From positions 1-52,129 of the forward strand of contig DASREM010000034.1 of NCBI GenBank assembly GCA_035652095.1: DNA of 52,129 nucleotides, written 5' to 3'. The position numbers and the translations under genes were made by a program. Positions 25,903 to 34,414 of the stretch are shown one piece after another. This DNA comes from DASREM01 sp035652095 (GTDB taxonomy: Bacteria > Acidobacteriota > Terriglobia > Terriglobales > Acidobacteriaceae). The notes beneath the pieces are model-generated. The model saw only the letters and a program-made list of their open reading frames with translations. It did not search any database and had not been told where the DNA came from. How positions within the stretch are numbered: position 1 is the stretch's first letter; the number at the start of each line of letters is the position of its first letter.

Positions 25903-26352
25903 ATTCGAGCCGTTGTCCAACGCGTCAGCCGTGCCCGGGTGTCGGTGGCGGGCGAGATGGCAGGAGAAATCGCCGATGGGTTGCTCGTTTTTCTCGGCGT
26001 AGGCCAGAGCGATAGCGAGGCCGATGCCGAGTACCTCGCCGAGAAGATCGTCGGCCTTCGCGTCTTCGACGATGAGGACGGCAAGATGAATCTCGACCTT
26101 CGCCAGCGCAAGGGCGCGGTGCTGGTGGTTTCGCAGTTCACGCTCTACGGAGACGTCCGTCGCGGCAAGAGGCCGTCGTTCGATGACGCCGCTCCTCCGC
26201 CGCGTGCACGGGAACTCTACGAACATTTCGTCATGTGGGTACGCGATGCAGGCCTGCGCTGCGAGACCGGCCGGTTCCAGGAGATGATGCAGGTCGAACT
26301 GGTGAACGAGGGCCCGGTCACGATCCTGCTCGACTCGCAAAAGAAGTTCTGA
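25903..26352 (+). CDS. dtd: D-aminoacyl-tRNA deacylase, apparent ATT start
   Basis: About 149 residues. It removes D-amino acids from mischarged tRNAs. The N-terminus begins (I)RAVVQRVSRARVSV exactly where family members begin MRAVVQRVSRA. The active-site motifs SQFTLYGD and NEGPVTILLDS (Gly-cis-Pro) are intact. The codon at the expected start is ATT, with GGAGAG 5 nt upstream. No ATG, GTG or TTG lies nearby in frame; the nearest, at 25771 and 25816, would add 29-44 residues overlapping the preceding gene. It is convergent with the photolyase gene, 1 bp apart. Confidence 0.93.
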   Translation: MRAVVQRVSRARVSVAGEMAGEIADGLLVFLGVGQSDSEADAEYLAEKIVGLRVFDDEDGKMNLDLRQRKGAVLVVSQFTLYGDVRRGKRPSFDDAAPPPRARELYEHFVMWVRDAGLRCETGRFQEMMQVELVNEGPVTILLDSQKKF

Positions 26353-26353
26353 T

Positions 26354-27736
26354 TCAGAACATCCGGGGCTGGGTCTGCTGTTCGATGTACTTCCGGCTGT
26401 CGAACTTCTTTGCCGCGCTGGCTGCGGACATATAGCGGATCTGTCCGAAGATCGGGCGCTCAAACCAGGGACGGTCGAACTTGCCGACAATCGACCACGC
26501 GATCCCGGCGTATCCATTAGGGTCGCGGCCATCCAGGAAGTAGCGGTCGTTCAGATCAACCGCGATGCGGTGAGCTTCGCCTGGCGTGCGGCTCCATTCC
26601 AGAATCTTCTTCGCCCAGTACATACGCATGTAGTTGTGCATCCAGCCCTCGTTGACCATCTGCATCTGGGCGGCATTCCAGAGATCATCGTGGGTCTCCG
26701 CGGACTCCAGTTGCCTTTGGGTGTAAATCACCGGCCGTGGATCCTTGGCGTGTTGCGAGAGCGTTCGATGGGCCCAGCCCTCTCCGCATTCGAACGAATC
26801 GTAGGTTGGATTAAAAGTCACAAGATTGATCGCCAACTCGCGCCAGACCAGCAACTCGCCGATGAATGAGTCTTTGTCAGATTTCGGCGCCTCCGCTTTT
26901 TGTACCGCGAGTGCGACGGTGATCGGCGATATGTGTCCGAAGTGCAGATACGGCGACAGGCGGCTGGTACCGTCGAGTTCCGGATGGTTGCGGCGGTTGT
27001 CGTAATTCTGGAGCTTGTGCTCGGTGAACTGCCGCAGCAGCCGCATCGCCTCTTTCTGACCGCCTTTGAAGCTGTGTACCGCGCCTAGCGAGCGGTCGAG
27101 TTCCCAATCATTGGTGACATCGAACCCTGCGTGCAAGCTCTGCAGCTTTGCAGGCCGCTTCCATTTCACTTTCGCATGAGTGTTTTTCGGAGGCACAAGA
27201 AATTCGCCAAGCTTCGCCTCCAGCCTTCGTCGCGCATGAAAGGCTGCGTATTGCTCTTTCTCCAGCAATTTCGACGGCACGATAACGTCGGAATCGACGG
27301 TCCACAGCGGCACCTTCAACTTCTTAGCGGCAATCTCACGCCAGTGCTCCGGTTCGCGCATGGGATTCTCATCCCCAATCACCAGCGCTGGACGAACCTC
27401 GTCGCAAAATTTCAAGAGGCTGTGGTCGGGGTAGCGGCGTAGCACAAGCCCTATATTTCGTTTTTGCAAAGCCTCGGCTATGTCCGGAATTCCATCCGCG
27501 AGGAAGGTGTAATGCCGCAAGTTCGCATGGGGATAGAACGGGACGGGAGCGAAGAAGACAACGCATGGCTTGTGCAGAGCATTGGCGGCCTCGACCGCAA
27601 CATCCAGCGCGGGATTGTCCAGTCCGCGCTGCGAGCGCTGCATCCAGTAGACGACGCAAGAGCCGTCGGGATCAGGTGTGCCGCCACGGCGTACGCGAAC
27701 CCTTGCACTATCGGTGACTCGAGTGATGACATTCAT
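26354..27736 (-). CDS. phr: Class II deoxyribodipyrimidine photolyase
   Basis: A 460-residue FAD enzyme that uses light to repair cyclobutane pyrimidine dimers. The class II signatures are SPYLHFGHISP, ELLVWRELAINLV and the tryptophan-rich FAD/DNA region LWNAAQMQMVNEGWMHNYMR followed by WAKKILEW. DGRDPNGYAGIAWSIVG and RPIFGQIRYMS near the end are also characteristic. The N-terminal alpha/beta antenna domain is intact. Class II enzymes are rarer in bacteria than class I but occur in several phyla. Its start is 42 bp from the stop of the folP gene on the same strand. Confidence 0.94.
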   Translation of the reverse strand: MNVITRVTDSARVRVRRGGTPDPDGSCVVYWMQRSQRGLDNPALDVAVEAANALHKPCVVFFAPVPFYPHANLRHYTFLADGIPDIAEALQKRNIGLVLRRYPDHSLLKFCDEVRPALVIGDENPMREPEHWREIAAKKLKVPLWTVDSDVIVPSKLLEKEQYAAFHARRRLEAKLGEFLVPPKNTHAKVKWKRPAKLQSLHAGFDVTNDWELDRSLGAVHSFKGGQKEAMRLLRQFTEHKLQNYDNRRNHPELDGTSRLSPYLHFGHISPITVALAVQKAEAPKSDKDSFIGELLVWRELAINLVTFNPTYDSFECGEGWAHRTLSQHAKDPRPVIYTQRQLESAETHDDLWNAAQMQMVNEGWMHNYMRMYWAKKILEWSRTPGEAHRIAVDLNDRYFLDGRDPNGYAGIAWSIVGKFDRPWFERPIFGQIRYMSAASAAKKFDSRKYIEQQTQPRMF

Positions 27737-27778
27737 GCGAGTTTGAGGGATTGCCGGGCAAGGGCTGGAACGTTCACG

Positions 27779-28681
27779 CTAGCTGACCGCAATATCCGCA
27801 ATCCGCACAGCATCCGCACACGCCTTCACATCATGCGTGCGAATAATATGCGCGCCTTTCAGTACCGCCGCCGTCTCGGCAGCCAGCGTTCCATAAAGAC
27901 GTTCGCCGACGTCCACATCCTTCCCGTTCTTCGCCAGTGCGCGCCCTATGAACGATTTTCTCGAAACTCCGACCAGGAGCGGGCAGCGCAGCTGGTGGAA
28001 TTCTTCAAACCTTTTCAGCAGGGGATAATTTTGCTCAAAACTTTTCCCGAAGCCGAAACCCGGATCCAGAACGATGCGCTCCCGCTTCATGCCTGACATG
28101 AGGGCATCATCAAGCCATTCCCGCAACTCTCGCTTGACCAGCATCGCCGGGTCCGAGATTGGGGGCAGGGTGCGCCACTCTTCGGGCTTCCCGCGCATGT
28201 GCATCAGCACGGCTCCGCACTTCAGTTCAGCAAGCAGCTTCCGCATCTTGGGATCCCAACGGAAGCCGCTGACATCGTTCACGATTTCGGCCCCGGCCCG
28301 AACCGCTTCCCGGGCGACATTTGCCTTGTACGTGTCTACCGAAATCGTGGCTTGCGGGCTTTTCTTCTTCAACTCGGAAATGACCGGCAGGACTCGGCGC
28401 AATTCCTCATTCTCGTCCACCGCGGTCTTCTCTCCCGCCTTCCCGGAACTCTGCTCCGGTATCACCCTGGCGCCCGGCCGAGTGGATTCTCCGCCAACAT
28501 CGATGATGTCGGCGCCATCGGCAATCAATTGCAGCGCGTGTTCCACGGCCTTTGCCGGATCGGAATAAAGGTCGGCGTCTGAAAACGAGTCTGGTGTGAC
28601 ATTTACGACGCCCATGATGAGGGTGCGCTTGCCCAGTTGGATGGAGCGGCTGCCGAGGTTCCAGTCAAAGACCGGTCGCAT
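27779..28681 (-). CDS. folP: Dihydropteroate synthase
   Basis: A 300-residue TIM-barrel enzyme joining p-aminobenzoate to dihydropterin pyrophosphate in folate synthesis. Signatures: MGVVNVTPDSFSDADLY (pABA loop), IIDVGGESTRPGA, SVDTYKANVAREAVRAG, INDVSGF as IVNDVSGFRWD, LMHMRG, DPGFGFGKS and GVSRKSFIG. A short extra loop follows RPGA. It is upstream of the photolyase gene on the same strand and divergent from dacB, sharing an 82-bp intergenic region. Confidence 0.96.
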   Translation of the reverse strand: MRPVFDWNLGSRSIQLGKRTLIMGVVNVTPDSFSDADLYSDPAKAVEHALQLIADGADIIDVGGESTRPGARVIPEQSSGKAGEKTAVDENEELRRVLPVISELKKKSPQATISVDTYKANVAREAVRAGAEIVNDVSGFRWDPKMRKLLAELKCGAVLMHMRGKPEEWRTLPPISDPAMLVKRELREWLDDALMSGMKRERIVLDPGFGFGKSFEQNYPLLKRFEEFHQLRCPLLVGVSRKSFIGRALAKNGKDVDVGERLYGTLAAETAAVLKGAHIIRTHDVKACADAVRIADIAVS

Positions 28682-28763
28682 GCGGGCGATTTTAAACTAC
28701 TCACACTGCAGTGATTGCGATCACAGCACCTGCGATTGCCGGTGCTAGAATTGAGGCACATTC

Positions 28764-30320
28764 ATGCAGCGAAAGCGCGCGCATCTCGTGCTCCTGTTGT
28801 GCCTGGTGCTGGCGGGCCAAGTCCATGCCGCCAAGCTGAAGCCACTGGAGAAGCGCATTGCTTCCATCCTGGCCCAGCCCGATTTGAATCGCGGCTTCTG
28901 GGGCATCGAAGTTGTCTCCGTGACAACCGGCAAAGTTCTCTACGCGCAAAACAGCGATAAGCTGTTCACCCCGGCATCGAACACGAAGCTCTTCACCACG
29001 GCCGCGGCGCTCGCGCTGGTCGGCCCGGATTACACCTTCCGGACCACGGTTGAAACCACTGGAGCGCTCGACAAGTATGGCCGCCTGAATGGCGACCTGC
29101 TGCTGATTGGCCGCGGCGACCCGAACCTCTCCGGACGCGAACTGCCCTACGCGCTGCGCACCGAGCGCAACGACCATCCCATCCAGGTGCTCGAGCGACT
29201 TGCCGACAGCCTGGTGCAAAAAGGGCTCAAGTACGTCGACGGTGACGTGGTGGCCGACGACTCCTACTTCGCCTTCGAGCGCTACGGCGAAGGCTGGAGC
29301 CAGGACGACCTGGTATGGGCCGACGGCGCTCCCGTTTCCGCCCTGACCATCAACGACAACGTGATCTTCGTCAAGGTGCTTCCCGGCGACCGCGCCGGGG
29401 AACGCGCCTTTATCAACATCACGCCGTTCGCCTCGTATCACCAGGTGGACAACCGCATCGTTACCACTCCCTCGGGCACCGCTCGCGACATCCACATCAA
29501 CCGCGAGCCCGGCTCCACGCTGCTCACCCTTTGGGGCAGCCTGCCGGTAGACGATCCGGGTGCGACCGAGGCGCTGGCCATCGAGGATCCGGCGCAGTTT
29601 GCGGCAGCTCTGTTTACCCAGTTGCTCGAGAGCCGTGGTATCCAGGTTTACGGAAAGCAGCGCGCGCGCCACACCGAACTGGCCAGTCTCTCGACCTTCA
29701 GTGTGACTGCGAGTGCGGCAGCCCGCGGCGGCGATGATCGCCAGCATCCTGTGACCTCTCAGAACCTGGTGCTCGCCAGCTATCAATCCAAGCCCCTGTT
29801 GCAGGATCTTACGGTCATCAACAAGGTGAGCCAGAATTTGCACGCCGAGATCCTGCTGCGCCTGCTGGGCCGTGAGAAGGGAAGCGCCGGCACCGTAGAG
29901 GGCGGACTGGAAGTGCTGCGCGGTTTCCTCAACAAAGCAGGCGTGCCCAGCGATCAATACGTTTTCTACGATGGATCAGGACTGTCCCGGCAGAACCTGG
30001 TGACGCCGCATGCGATCGTGCAGTTGCTGCAGTATTCCGCCGCGCAACCGTGGGGCAAGAGTCTGCGCGACACCTTGCCCGTGGGCGGCATCGACGGCTC
30101 GCTTGCCGATCGCTACAAGAACACTTCAGCATTCGGGAAGGTCTGGGCCAAGACCGGGGCCTTGGGCGGAGTGAAAACTCTTTCAGGATATGCCACCACG
30201 CGCAGCGGGGACCAGGTTGCGTTTTCCATTCTCTCCAACAACTCCAACGTCCTGCCTAAACGTGTGAACGAGACGATCGACAGCATTGTCGAAGCGATCG
30301 TTGAGGATGCCAGGAAGTAG
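28764..30320 (+). CDS. dacB: D-alanyl-D-alanine carboxypeptidase/endopeptidase (PBP4 type)
   Basis: A 518-residue exported penicillin-binding protein of the S13 family that trims or cleaves peptidoglycan cross-links. The signal peptide is AHLVLLLCLVLAGQVHA. The active-site motifs are SxxK in TPASNTKLFTTAA, SxN in NKVSQNLHAE and KTG in WAKTGALGG. The long insertion between the first two motifs, typical for PBP4, is present, including DDSYF and VDNRIVTT. GAGG lies about 7 nt before the ATG and TAGAAT 12 nt before it. Confidence 0.95.
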   Translation: MQRKRAHLVLLLCLVLAGQVHAAKLKPLEKRIASILAQPDLNRGFWGIEVVSVTTGKVLYAQNSDKLFTPASNTKLFTTAAALALVGPDYTFRTTVETTGALDKYGRLNGDLLLIGRGDPNLSGRELPYALRTERNDHPIQVLERLADSLVQKGLKYVDGDVVADDSYFAFERYGEGWSQDDLVWADGAPVSALTINDNVIFVKVLPGDRAGERAFINITPFASYHQVDNRIVTTPSGTARDIHINREPGSTLLTLWGSLPVDDPGATEALAIEDPAQFAAALFTQLLESRGIQVYGKQRARHTELASLSTFSVTASAAARGGDDRQHPVTSQNLVLASYQSKPLLQDLTVINKVSQNLHAEILLRLLGREKGSAGTVEGGLEVLRGFLNKAGVPSDQYVFYDGSGLSRQNLVTPHAIVQLLQYSAAQPWGKSLRDTLPVGGIDGSLADRYKNTSAFGKVWAKTGALGGVKTLSGYATTRSGDQVAFSILSNNSNVLPKRVNETIDSIVEAIVEDARK

Positions 30321-30321
30321 T

Positions 30322-31077
30322 TCAACCGAGCAAAATTGAAATCGTGCTGGAACGGTCGCAGGAAGAATACTTTCGTGCGGTCACACCCAGGCTTGCGCCG
30401 CCGCCAAAAATTCCCGGATGGGTGCGGTAGAGGCCATCCTCATAGTGCGCCCGAACCTGTTGGCCTTGAAAGATCTGCGGGAATTCTACTTCTTCTCGCG
30501 ATCCGGAGCACAAGTAAAGCGAAAGCAAGTCGCAAAATTGCAGCACGTCCACAAGGATCTGAATCTCTTGCCCGGAACGGCCCTGGGCCGCCGTGAGCCG
30601 TGATTCGCGTTGCTTCTCCGCGCGCAGGAAATCATCCACCAGGGCGATGTCGGAGGCGGCATCGGCAGACAGGCGCAAGCGGAATTCGCCCAGCCGCCGG
30701 AAATGAGAGCTCACCAGCAGGCTACCGATCGCGCTACTCTCCTCCGCGCGGTTGATGGAAATTCTCCAGGCTTTCAGGAAATCCGCCGGCTGGAAATCCA
30801 GGAATGAAAGCGGTCGGCCGGCGCGGGAGAGCGGCATGCGGTCGAACTCCGCCCAGCCCTCATCGTGAAGCCGGATCGCCTCCAGGATTTCAGGGTCCAG
30901 CGAAGGAATATTTTCCCAGCTTATCCGCGCCGCGAGATCGCCTGCCAGGCTGGCGTGATCGGGTTGTGAGATCAACCACCAATCCCGGCTGGAACATTTC
31001 TGTGTGCGCTCTACCGCCTCCCACGCGGGTCCGGGCTGCCGGTTCGGGGTTTGCACATCGAGAGGTCGCAACACCAT
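30322..31077 (-). CDS. DUF3891 family protein
   Basis: A 251-residue soluble protein. It contains the pattern WWLISQPDHASLAGDLAARI and LHDEGWAEFD near the N-terminus and a His/Asp-rich helical core (LLVSSHFRRL, VDVLQFCDLLSLYLC). This matches DUF3891, whose members resemble HD-type metal-dependent hydrolases in residue pattern, but no function is established. Its ATG follows the TAG of the DUF488 gene with no gap, so the two are translationally linked. Confidence 0.78.
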   Translation of the reverse strand: MVLRPLDVQTPNRQPGPAWEAVERTQKCSSRDWWLISQPDHASLAGDLAARISWENIPSLDPEILEAIRLHDEGWAEFDRMPLSRAGRPLSFLDFQPADFLKAWRISINRAEESSAIGSLLVSSHFRRLGEFRLRLSADAASDIALVDDFLRAEKQRESRLTAAQGRSGQEIQILVDVLQFCDLLSLYLCSGSREEVEFPQIFQGQQVRAHYEDGLYRTHPGIFGGGASLGVTARKYSSCDRSSTISILLG

Positions 31078-31515
31078 CTAGGGCCTGCCCGGTATCTGGC
31101 GAACTTTTCTCTGCCGCCTCGCGCCGGCGCCGGCGGGCCCGGTCCCGGTTGGAGGCTTGCGCATTCCATCCAGCAGTTCTTTTAGGACCACCGCATTGTT
31201 GTGCTTCGTGTCCTGCGAGGCAAACACCAGGGTCAGGCGTTTGCGGCTTCCCGCCAGGCGATAGAGGCGGTCCAGGTCCTCGGCGGCCTCGGGACGCGAA
31301 AGCTCCTTGAGATACTTCTTGCGAAAGGCCAGCCACGCTTCCGGGCGCGCATGAAACCATTTGCGCAACTCCTCTGAAGGAGCAAGGTTCTTCAACCACG
31401 CCTCCAGGGCGGCCGAAGTCTTGCTCAAACCTCGAGGCCACAAACGGTCGATCAGGATGCGGGCGCCGTCCGCGCGCGCAGGTTTCTCGTACACGCGTTT
31501 TACTGTGACCGGCAT
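31078..31515 (-). CDS. DUF488 family protein (YeaO-like)
   Basis: A 145-residue protein of the YeaO-like branch of DUF488: VKRVYEKPARADGARILIDRLWPRGLSK, then LRKWFHARPEAW and LTLVFASQDTKHNNAVVLKELL. The C-terminus is a proline/glycine/arginine-rich tail. It is immediately followed by DUF3891 and divergent from a cytochrome c gene whose reading frame starts within 50 bp. The role is unknown. It is distinct from the selA-linked DUF488 protein at 12582-13154. Confidence 0.85.
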   Translation of the reverse strand: MPVTVKRVYEKPARADGARILIDRLWPRGLSKTSAALEAWLKNLAPSEELRKWFHARPEAWLAFRKKYLKELSRPEAAEDLDRLYRLAGSRKRLTLVFASQDTKHNNAVVLKELLDGMRKPPTGTGPAGAGARRQRKVRQIPGRP

Positions 31516-31563
31516 GAGATGCTCTATTATTGTACGTCGCGGCGGCAGACGGCATTCTCAACC

Positions 31564-31959
31564 ATGGCAATGGAAGACCTACTCTCAATCTCTCGCGGGA
31601 CTCTCGCCAGGATCGTTCTGGGAGTGGCGGTTTCTGCTCAACTTCTGCTATCGGGCTGCGACGTGGAACGCAGGAAGAGTGATGCGGAACTGGGGCTGAA
31701 TCCTCAGCAGGCCGAGGGCCGCAAAGTTTATGATTATTATTGCGACCGCTGCCACGAGCCCTACCGCAAGAAATCGAAAGAGGGACCCAGCTTGCAAGGC
31801 ATTTTCAAGCGCGAATATCTGCCCGACAGCGGGTTGCCTGCCAACAACGAACGCGTGGGCGACATCATCAAGTTCGGCCGCGCCAAGATGTCAGGTTACG
31901 GGCATGTCTTGTCGGAGCAGCAGGTACAGGACCTCCTGGCGTACCTGCACACCTTGTAA
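31564..31959 (+). CDS. Monohaem cytochrome c lipoprotein
   Basis: About 131 residues. A signal sequence with a lipobox (QLLLSGC) is followed by a cytochrome c domain. The single haem motif is CDRCH, and the probable axial methionine is in AKMSGYGHVLS. It ends with VQDLLAYLHTL. The ATG at 31564 is chosen; frames starting at 31519 add sequence without signal character. It is a small periplasmic electron carrier anchored to the membrane. Its partner oxidase or reductase is not in the window. It is convergent with the FNT gene, 2 bp apart. Confidence 0.87.
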   Translation: MAMEDLLSISRGTLARIVLGVAVSAQLLLSGCDVERRKSDAELGLNPQQAEGRKVYDYYCDRCHEPYRKKSKEGPSLQGIFKREYLPDSGLPANNERVGDIIKFGRAKMSGYGHVLSEQQVQDLLAYLHTL

Positions 31960-31961
31960 TT

Positions 31962-32759
31962 TCACACGCCTCCGATGTCGCGCACTTGCCCGTAATTCAG
32001 GACGCTGACGATCACCACTCCGCCCACGATGTTTCCGCAGGTCGCGAACAACAGCCAGTGAAAGAACGCCGAAGCCGGAACCTGGCCAGCCACCACGGCC
32101 GAGAGAATCTCTCCACTGCCCGCGATGCAGTGTGAAAGCCGGGCGATTCCCACCACGAACGTCAGGATCCAGATCATTACCAATTGTCCGATCGTCCAAT
32201 GACTGGCTGTGACCTCCCAGGCCACCATGGCGATAAGCCAGCCGCCCACGATGCCGCTCCAGAAAAAATGCGCCGCGCTGCCGCTGGCGGAGTGAGCGCC
32301 AAGCTGGATCAGCTGCGCAGAAATCTCCGGACGTAACGCCCCGGTTCGCATGGCCAGCAGAGAAAAAAGGAAAGCGCCCAGCACATTTGCGGTAAAGACA
32401 ACCAGCCAAAGCCGCAGAGTTTCCAAGACGTACTTCCGCTCGTCGAGAACGAGTACGACCGGGTACAGCGTATTTTCCGTGAATAGCTGCGCCCGCCCGA
32501 TGATCACCGCGATGAAGCCGACCGGATACAGCATCAGGGAAATCAATTCCGCCGAGGGGCTATCTCCGAGATAAGCGCGGGCGGCGGCGACACTGAGCCC
32601 GGTCAGCCCCATGGTGAGACCGCCCAGCGTTCCCGAGAACGCCAGGGTTCGAGGCGAACGCTTGATTTCTTCCCGGGCATTCAGGACTGCGGCATCGAAG
32701 ATCTCGGTTGCGGTGAGACGCCGCGCCTCTTCCGAGGGACCGCCCTTTTGATTGGCCAC
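31962..32759 (-). CDS. Formate/nitrite transporter (FNT) family protein
   Basis: A 265-residue membrane protein with six predicted helices and two FNT-like half repeats. It has the FNT signatures GRAQLFTENTLYPVV and ARLSHCIAGSGEILSAVV. It resembles the YfdC branch more than FocA or NirC, so the anion transported is uncertain. It has an N-terminal cytosolic stretch of ~40 residues. It is divergent from the DUF374 gene. Confidence 0.88.
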   Translation of the reverse strand: MANQKGGPSEEARRLTATEIFDAAVLNAREEIKRSPRTLAFSGTLGGLTMGLTGLSVAAARAYLGDSPSAELISLMLYPVGFIAVIIGRAQLFTENTLYPVVLVLDERKYVLETLRLWLVVFTANVLGAFLFSLLAMRTGALRPEISAQLIQLGAHSASGSAAHFFWSGIVGGWLIAMVAWEVTASHWTIGQLVMIWILTFVVGIARLSHCIAGSGEILSAVVAGQVPASAFFHWLLFATCGNIVGGVVIVSVLNYGQVRDIGGV

Positions 32760-32821
32760 GCGATTTGGATTCCGAAATTCCGCAGCGGGTTTGTTGCTGA
32801 CGTCAACGGTACAATGAGCGC

Positions 32822-33589
32822 GTGAGCGCCTCTACCACTCCGGACATAGTTCCCACCAGCGCTCCTCCCCCGGTGTTCACGTGGAAGCAGCGCATTGCGT
32901 TGTGGCTGATTACCTGGAGCGTGTACCTCATCGTGCGCGCGATCGGGCCGACGCTGCGCTTCGCGGTCTCACGCGAGGAAGGCGCTCCCAAGCCGGGCGA
33001 TTCCGGCCCTTTCGTCTATTCGTTCTGGCATTCCTGCATGCTTCCCGCGATGTATCTCTATCGCGATCTCAAGGTCCGGGTGATGAGCAGTGACAGCTTC
33101 GACGGAGAGTACACGGGGCGCATCATCCGCAAGTTCGGGTTCGTCAAGGTGCGCGGCTCAAGCTCACGCGGCGCGGTTCGCGGCTTGATCGGAATGAAGC
33201 GGGAGATCGACCGCGGCGCGACGGCAGCGTTCACCATTGATGGGCCGCGCGGGCCGAAGTACGTGGTAAAGCCGGGGCCGGTTCTTCTGTCCAAGATGAC
33301 GGGCGCGCCGATGATGGCATTTCACATTGCGCTCAATCGCGCCTGGACCCTCAACACGTGGGACGGGTTGATGATTCCCAAACCATTCTCGAGAGCGCTC
33401 ATTCGGGTGAGCGCGAAGATGCCGGTGCCGCATGATGCCAAGGAACCAGAGATGGACCGGTGGCAGGCGGAATTGCAGGCGGCGCTGGACCGCGCCCGCG
33501 AATTCAGTGAGGCCAATGTCCACAAAGCCGGAGGCCCAGAGTTCCCGTTTCTCGAAAAGCGCCTCGGCACAAACTCCCAGCCCATGTAG
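32822..33589 (+). CDS. DUF374 family acyltransferase-like protein
   Basis: A 255-residue membrane-anchored protein (anchor IALWLITWSVYLIVRAIG). It shows DUF374/LPLAT features: YSFWHSCMLPAMYLY (HxxxxP-like), FVKVRGSSSRGAVRGL, and FTIDGPRGPKYVVKPGPV. The family is related to lysophospholipid acyltransferases and often sits near lipid A genes. It starts with GTG; TACAAT lies only 6 nt upstream, suggesting a leaderless or near-leaderless transcript. Its stop codon TAG lies inside a dispersed hairpin element (33585-33628). Confidence 0.87.
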   Translation: MSASTTPDIVPTSAPPPVFTWKQRIALWLITWSVYLIVRAIGPTLRFAVSREEGAPKPGDSGPFVYSFWHSCMLPAMYLYRDLKVRVMSSDSFDGEYTGRIIRKFGFVKVRGSSSRGAVRGLIGMKREIDRGATAAFTIDGPRGPKYVVKPGPVLLSKMTGAPMMAFHIALNRAWTLNTWDGLMIPKPFSRALIRVSAKMPVPHDAKEPEMDRWQAELQAALDRAREFSEANVHKAGGPEFPFLEKRLGTNSQPM

Positions 33590-33628
33590 GGACAGCCGCC
33601 TCGGCTGTCCGGCGGAGCGAAGCTCCGC
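33585..33628 (+). repeat. Dispersed double-hairpin element, copy 2
   Basis: TGTAGG, then stem GGACAGCCG/CGGCTGTCC with CCT loop (33590-33610), then stem GCGGAGC/GCTCCGC with GAA loop (33612-33628). It is the best-formed of three copies and could also terminate the DUF374 transcript. Confidence 0.65.
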
Positions 33629-33983
33629 AGCGCCCCGGGAGGGGGTCCGAACTTAGCGCCGAGCTTGGGCGCTGGGGCGAAACTCAGCCATAAAAGGGCC
33701 CGGCTTCAGCAAGATATGTACGTATACAATAACTAAAAGATATTATCTTCCCTGGGATTCGTTCTAACGAACGATCCTGCTCTCGCCCCACCCTAGATAG
33801 TCCCCACCCCTCGCTGACGCAGCCACGGGCTCCTAAACGCAAGGAATGGGCATTCTACTGGAGCATCCAACCCGCGGTTTGCCGGCGACGAGGGTTCGAC
33901 AGATTTTCAATAACTTAGCGGAAAGCGAATGGCGGGGCATTCGTCATGGAGAATCGGCCAGCCGAAGGGGCTACCAATCTTAG

Positions 33984-34004
33984 CCCAACGCTTTCAGCGC
34001 TGGG
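33984..34004. repeat. Isolated hairpin in the 33.6-34.1 kb intergenic region
   Basis: CCCAACGCT and AGCGCTGGG flank a TTC loop (one mismatch). The remaining sequence of the intergenic stretch 33629-34141 has no convincing gene. The ORFs there are weak and their codon pattern is unlike the neighbours. Confidence 0.35.
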
Positions 34005-34141
34005 ACAAGGAGCAAACGAAGTTCCCGAGGAACGACCGGTACTTCCGGGGAAGACAACAACGACGATGCAGGCTCACTCAGTTTGAGCTTTGCGGCGAGC
34101 GAGTTCCTGGAGTTCGCGCCCGCTGGCAGTATCTCGCTTCA

Positions 34142-34170
34142 TTGACAACCGTGCCGGGCCCAATTACATT
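34142..34170 (+). promoter_or_regulatory. Sigma-70 promoter of the riboswitch-btuB unit
   Basis: A perfect TTGACA (34142-34147) is followed by a 17-nt spacer and TACATT (34165-34170). Transcription would start near 34177, just ahead of the cobalamin riboswitch. Confidence 0.7.
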
Positions 34171-34179
34171 CATCCCGCA

Positions 34180-34375
34180 TCACTGGTTCTTTCCCAATCT
34201 TTGGTTCGCGCGCCCTTGTCGTCGTGACGAGGTGGGAAGCGGGTGCAAGACCCGCGCTGCCGCGCAACTGTTAACGAGGACACTGCCGCCGGTCACTGGA
34301 AACTCCGGGAAGGCCGGCGGTGTTGGATGGACGCTCCCTCGTCCTTACTCGTAAGCCAGGAGACCGGCGCGAACC
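34180..34375 (+). ncRNA. Cobalamin (B12) riboswitch
   Basis: The conserved core of the adenosylcobalamin riboswitch is readable in order: GGTGGGAAGCGGGTGCAAGA, GCTGCCGCGCAACTGT (34256-34271, the B12 box region), a CACTG segment, CGGGAAGGCCGGCGG, and the 3' signature GCCAGGAGACC (34355-34365). It ends about 40 nt before the TonB receptor start, near an SD. Control is therefore likely at translation initiation: B12 binding would mask AAGGAGG. Exact edges are approximate. Confidence 0.93.
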
Positions 34376-34414
34376 GCAAACTCAAACCCTTTTCGCGTGT
34401 AAAAGGAGGAGTTC

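Noticed and set aside
28701..29957. 418-residue minus-strand ORF opposite dacB
   Set aside because: dacB has all three PBP motifs on the plus strand; the minus frame is a GC-rich shadow.
33929..34354. 141-residue plus-strand ORF before btuB
   Set aside because: It runs through the promoter and the cobalamin riboswitch aptamer, so it is not a gene.
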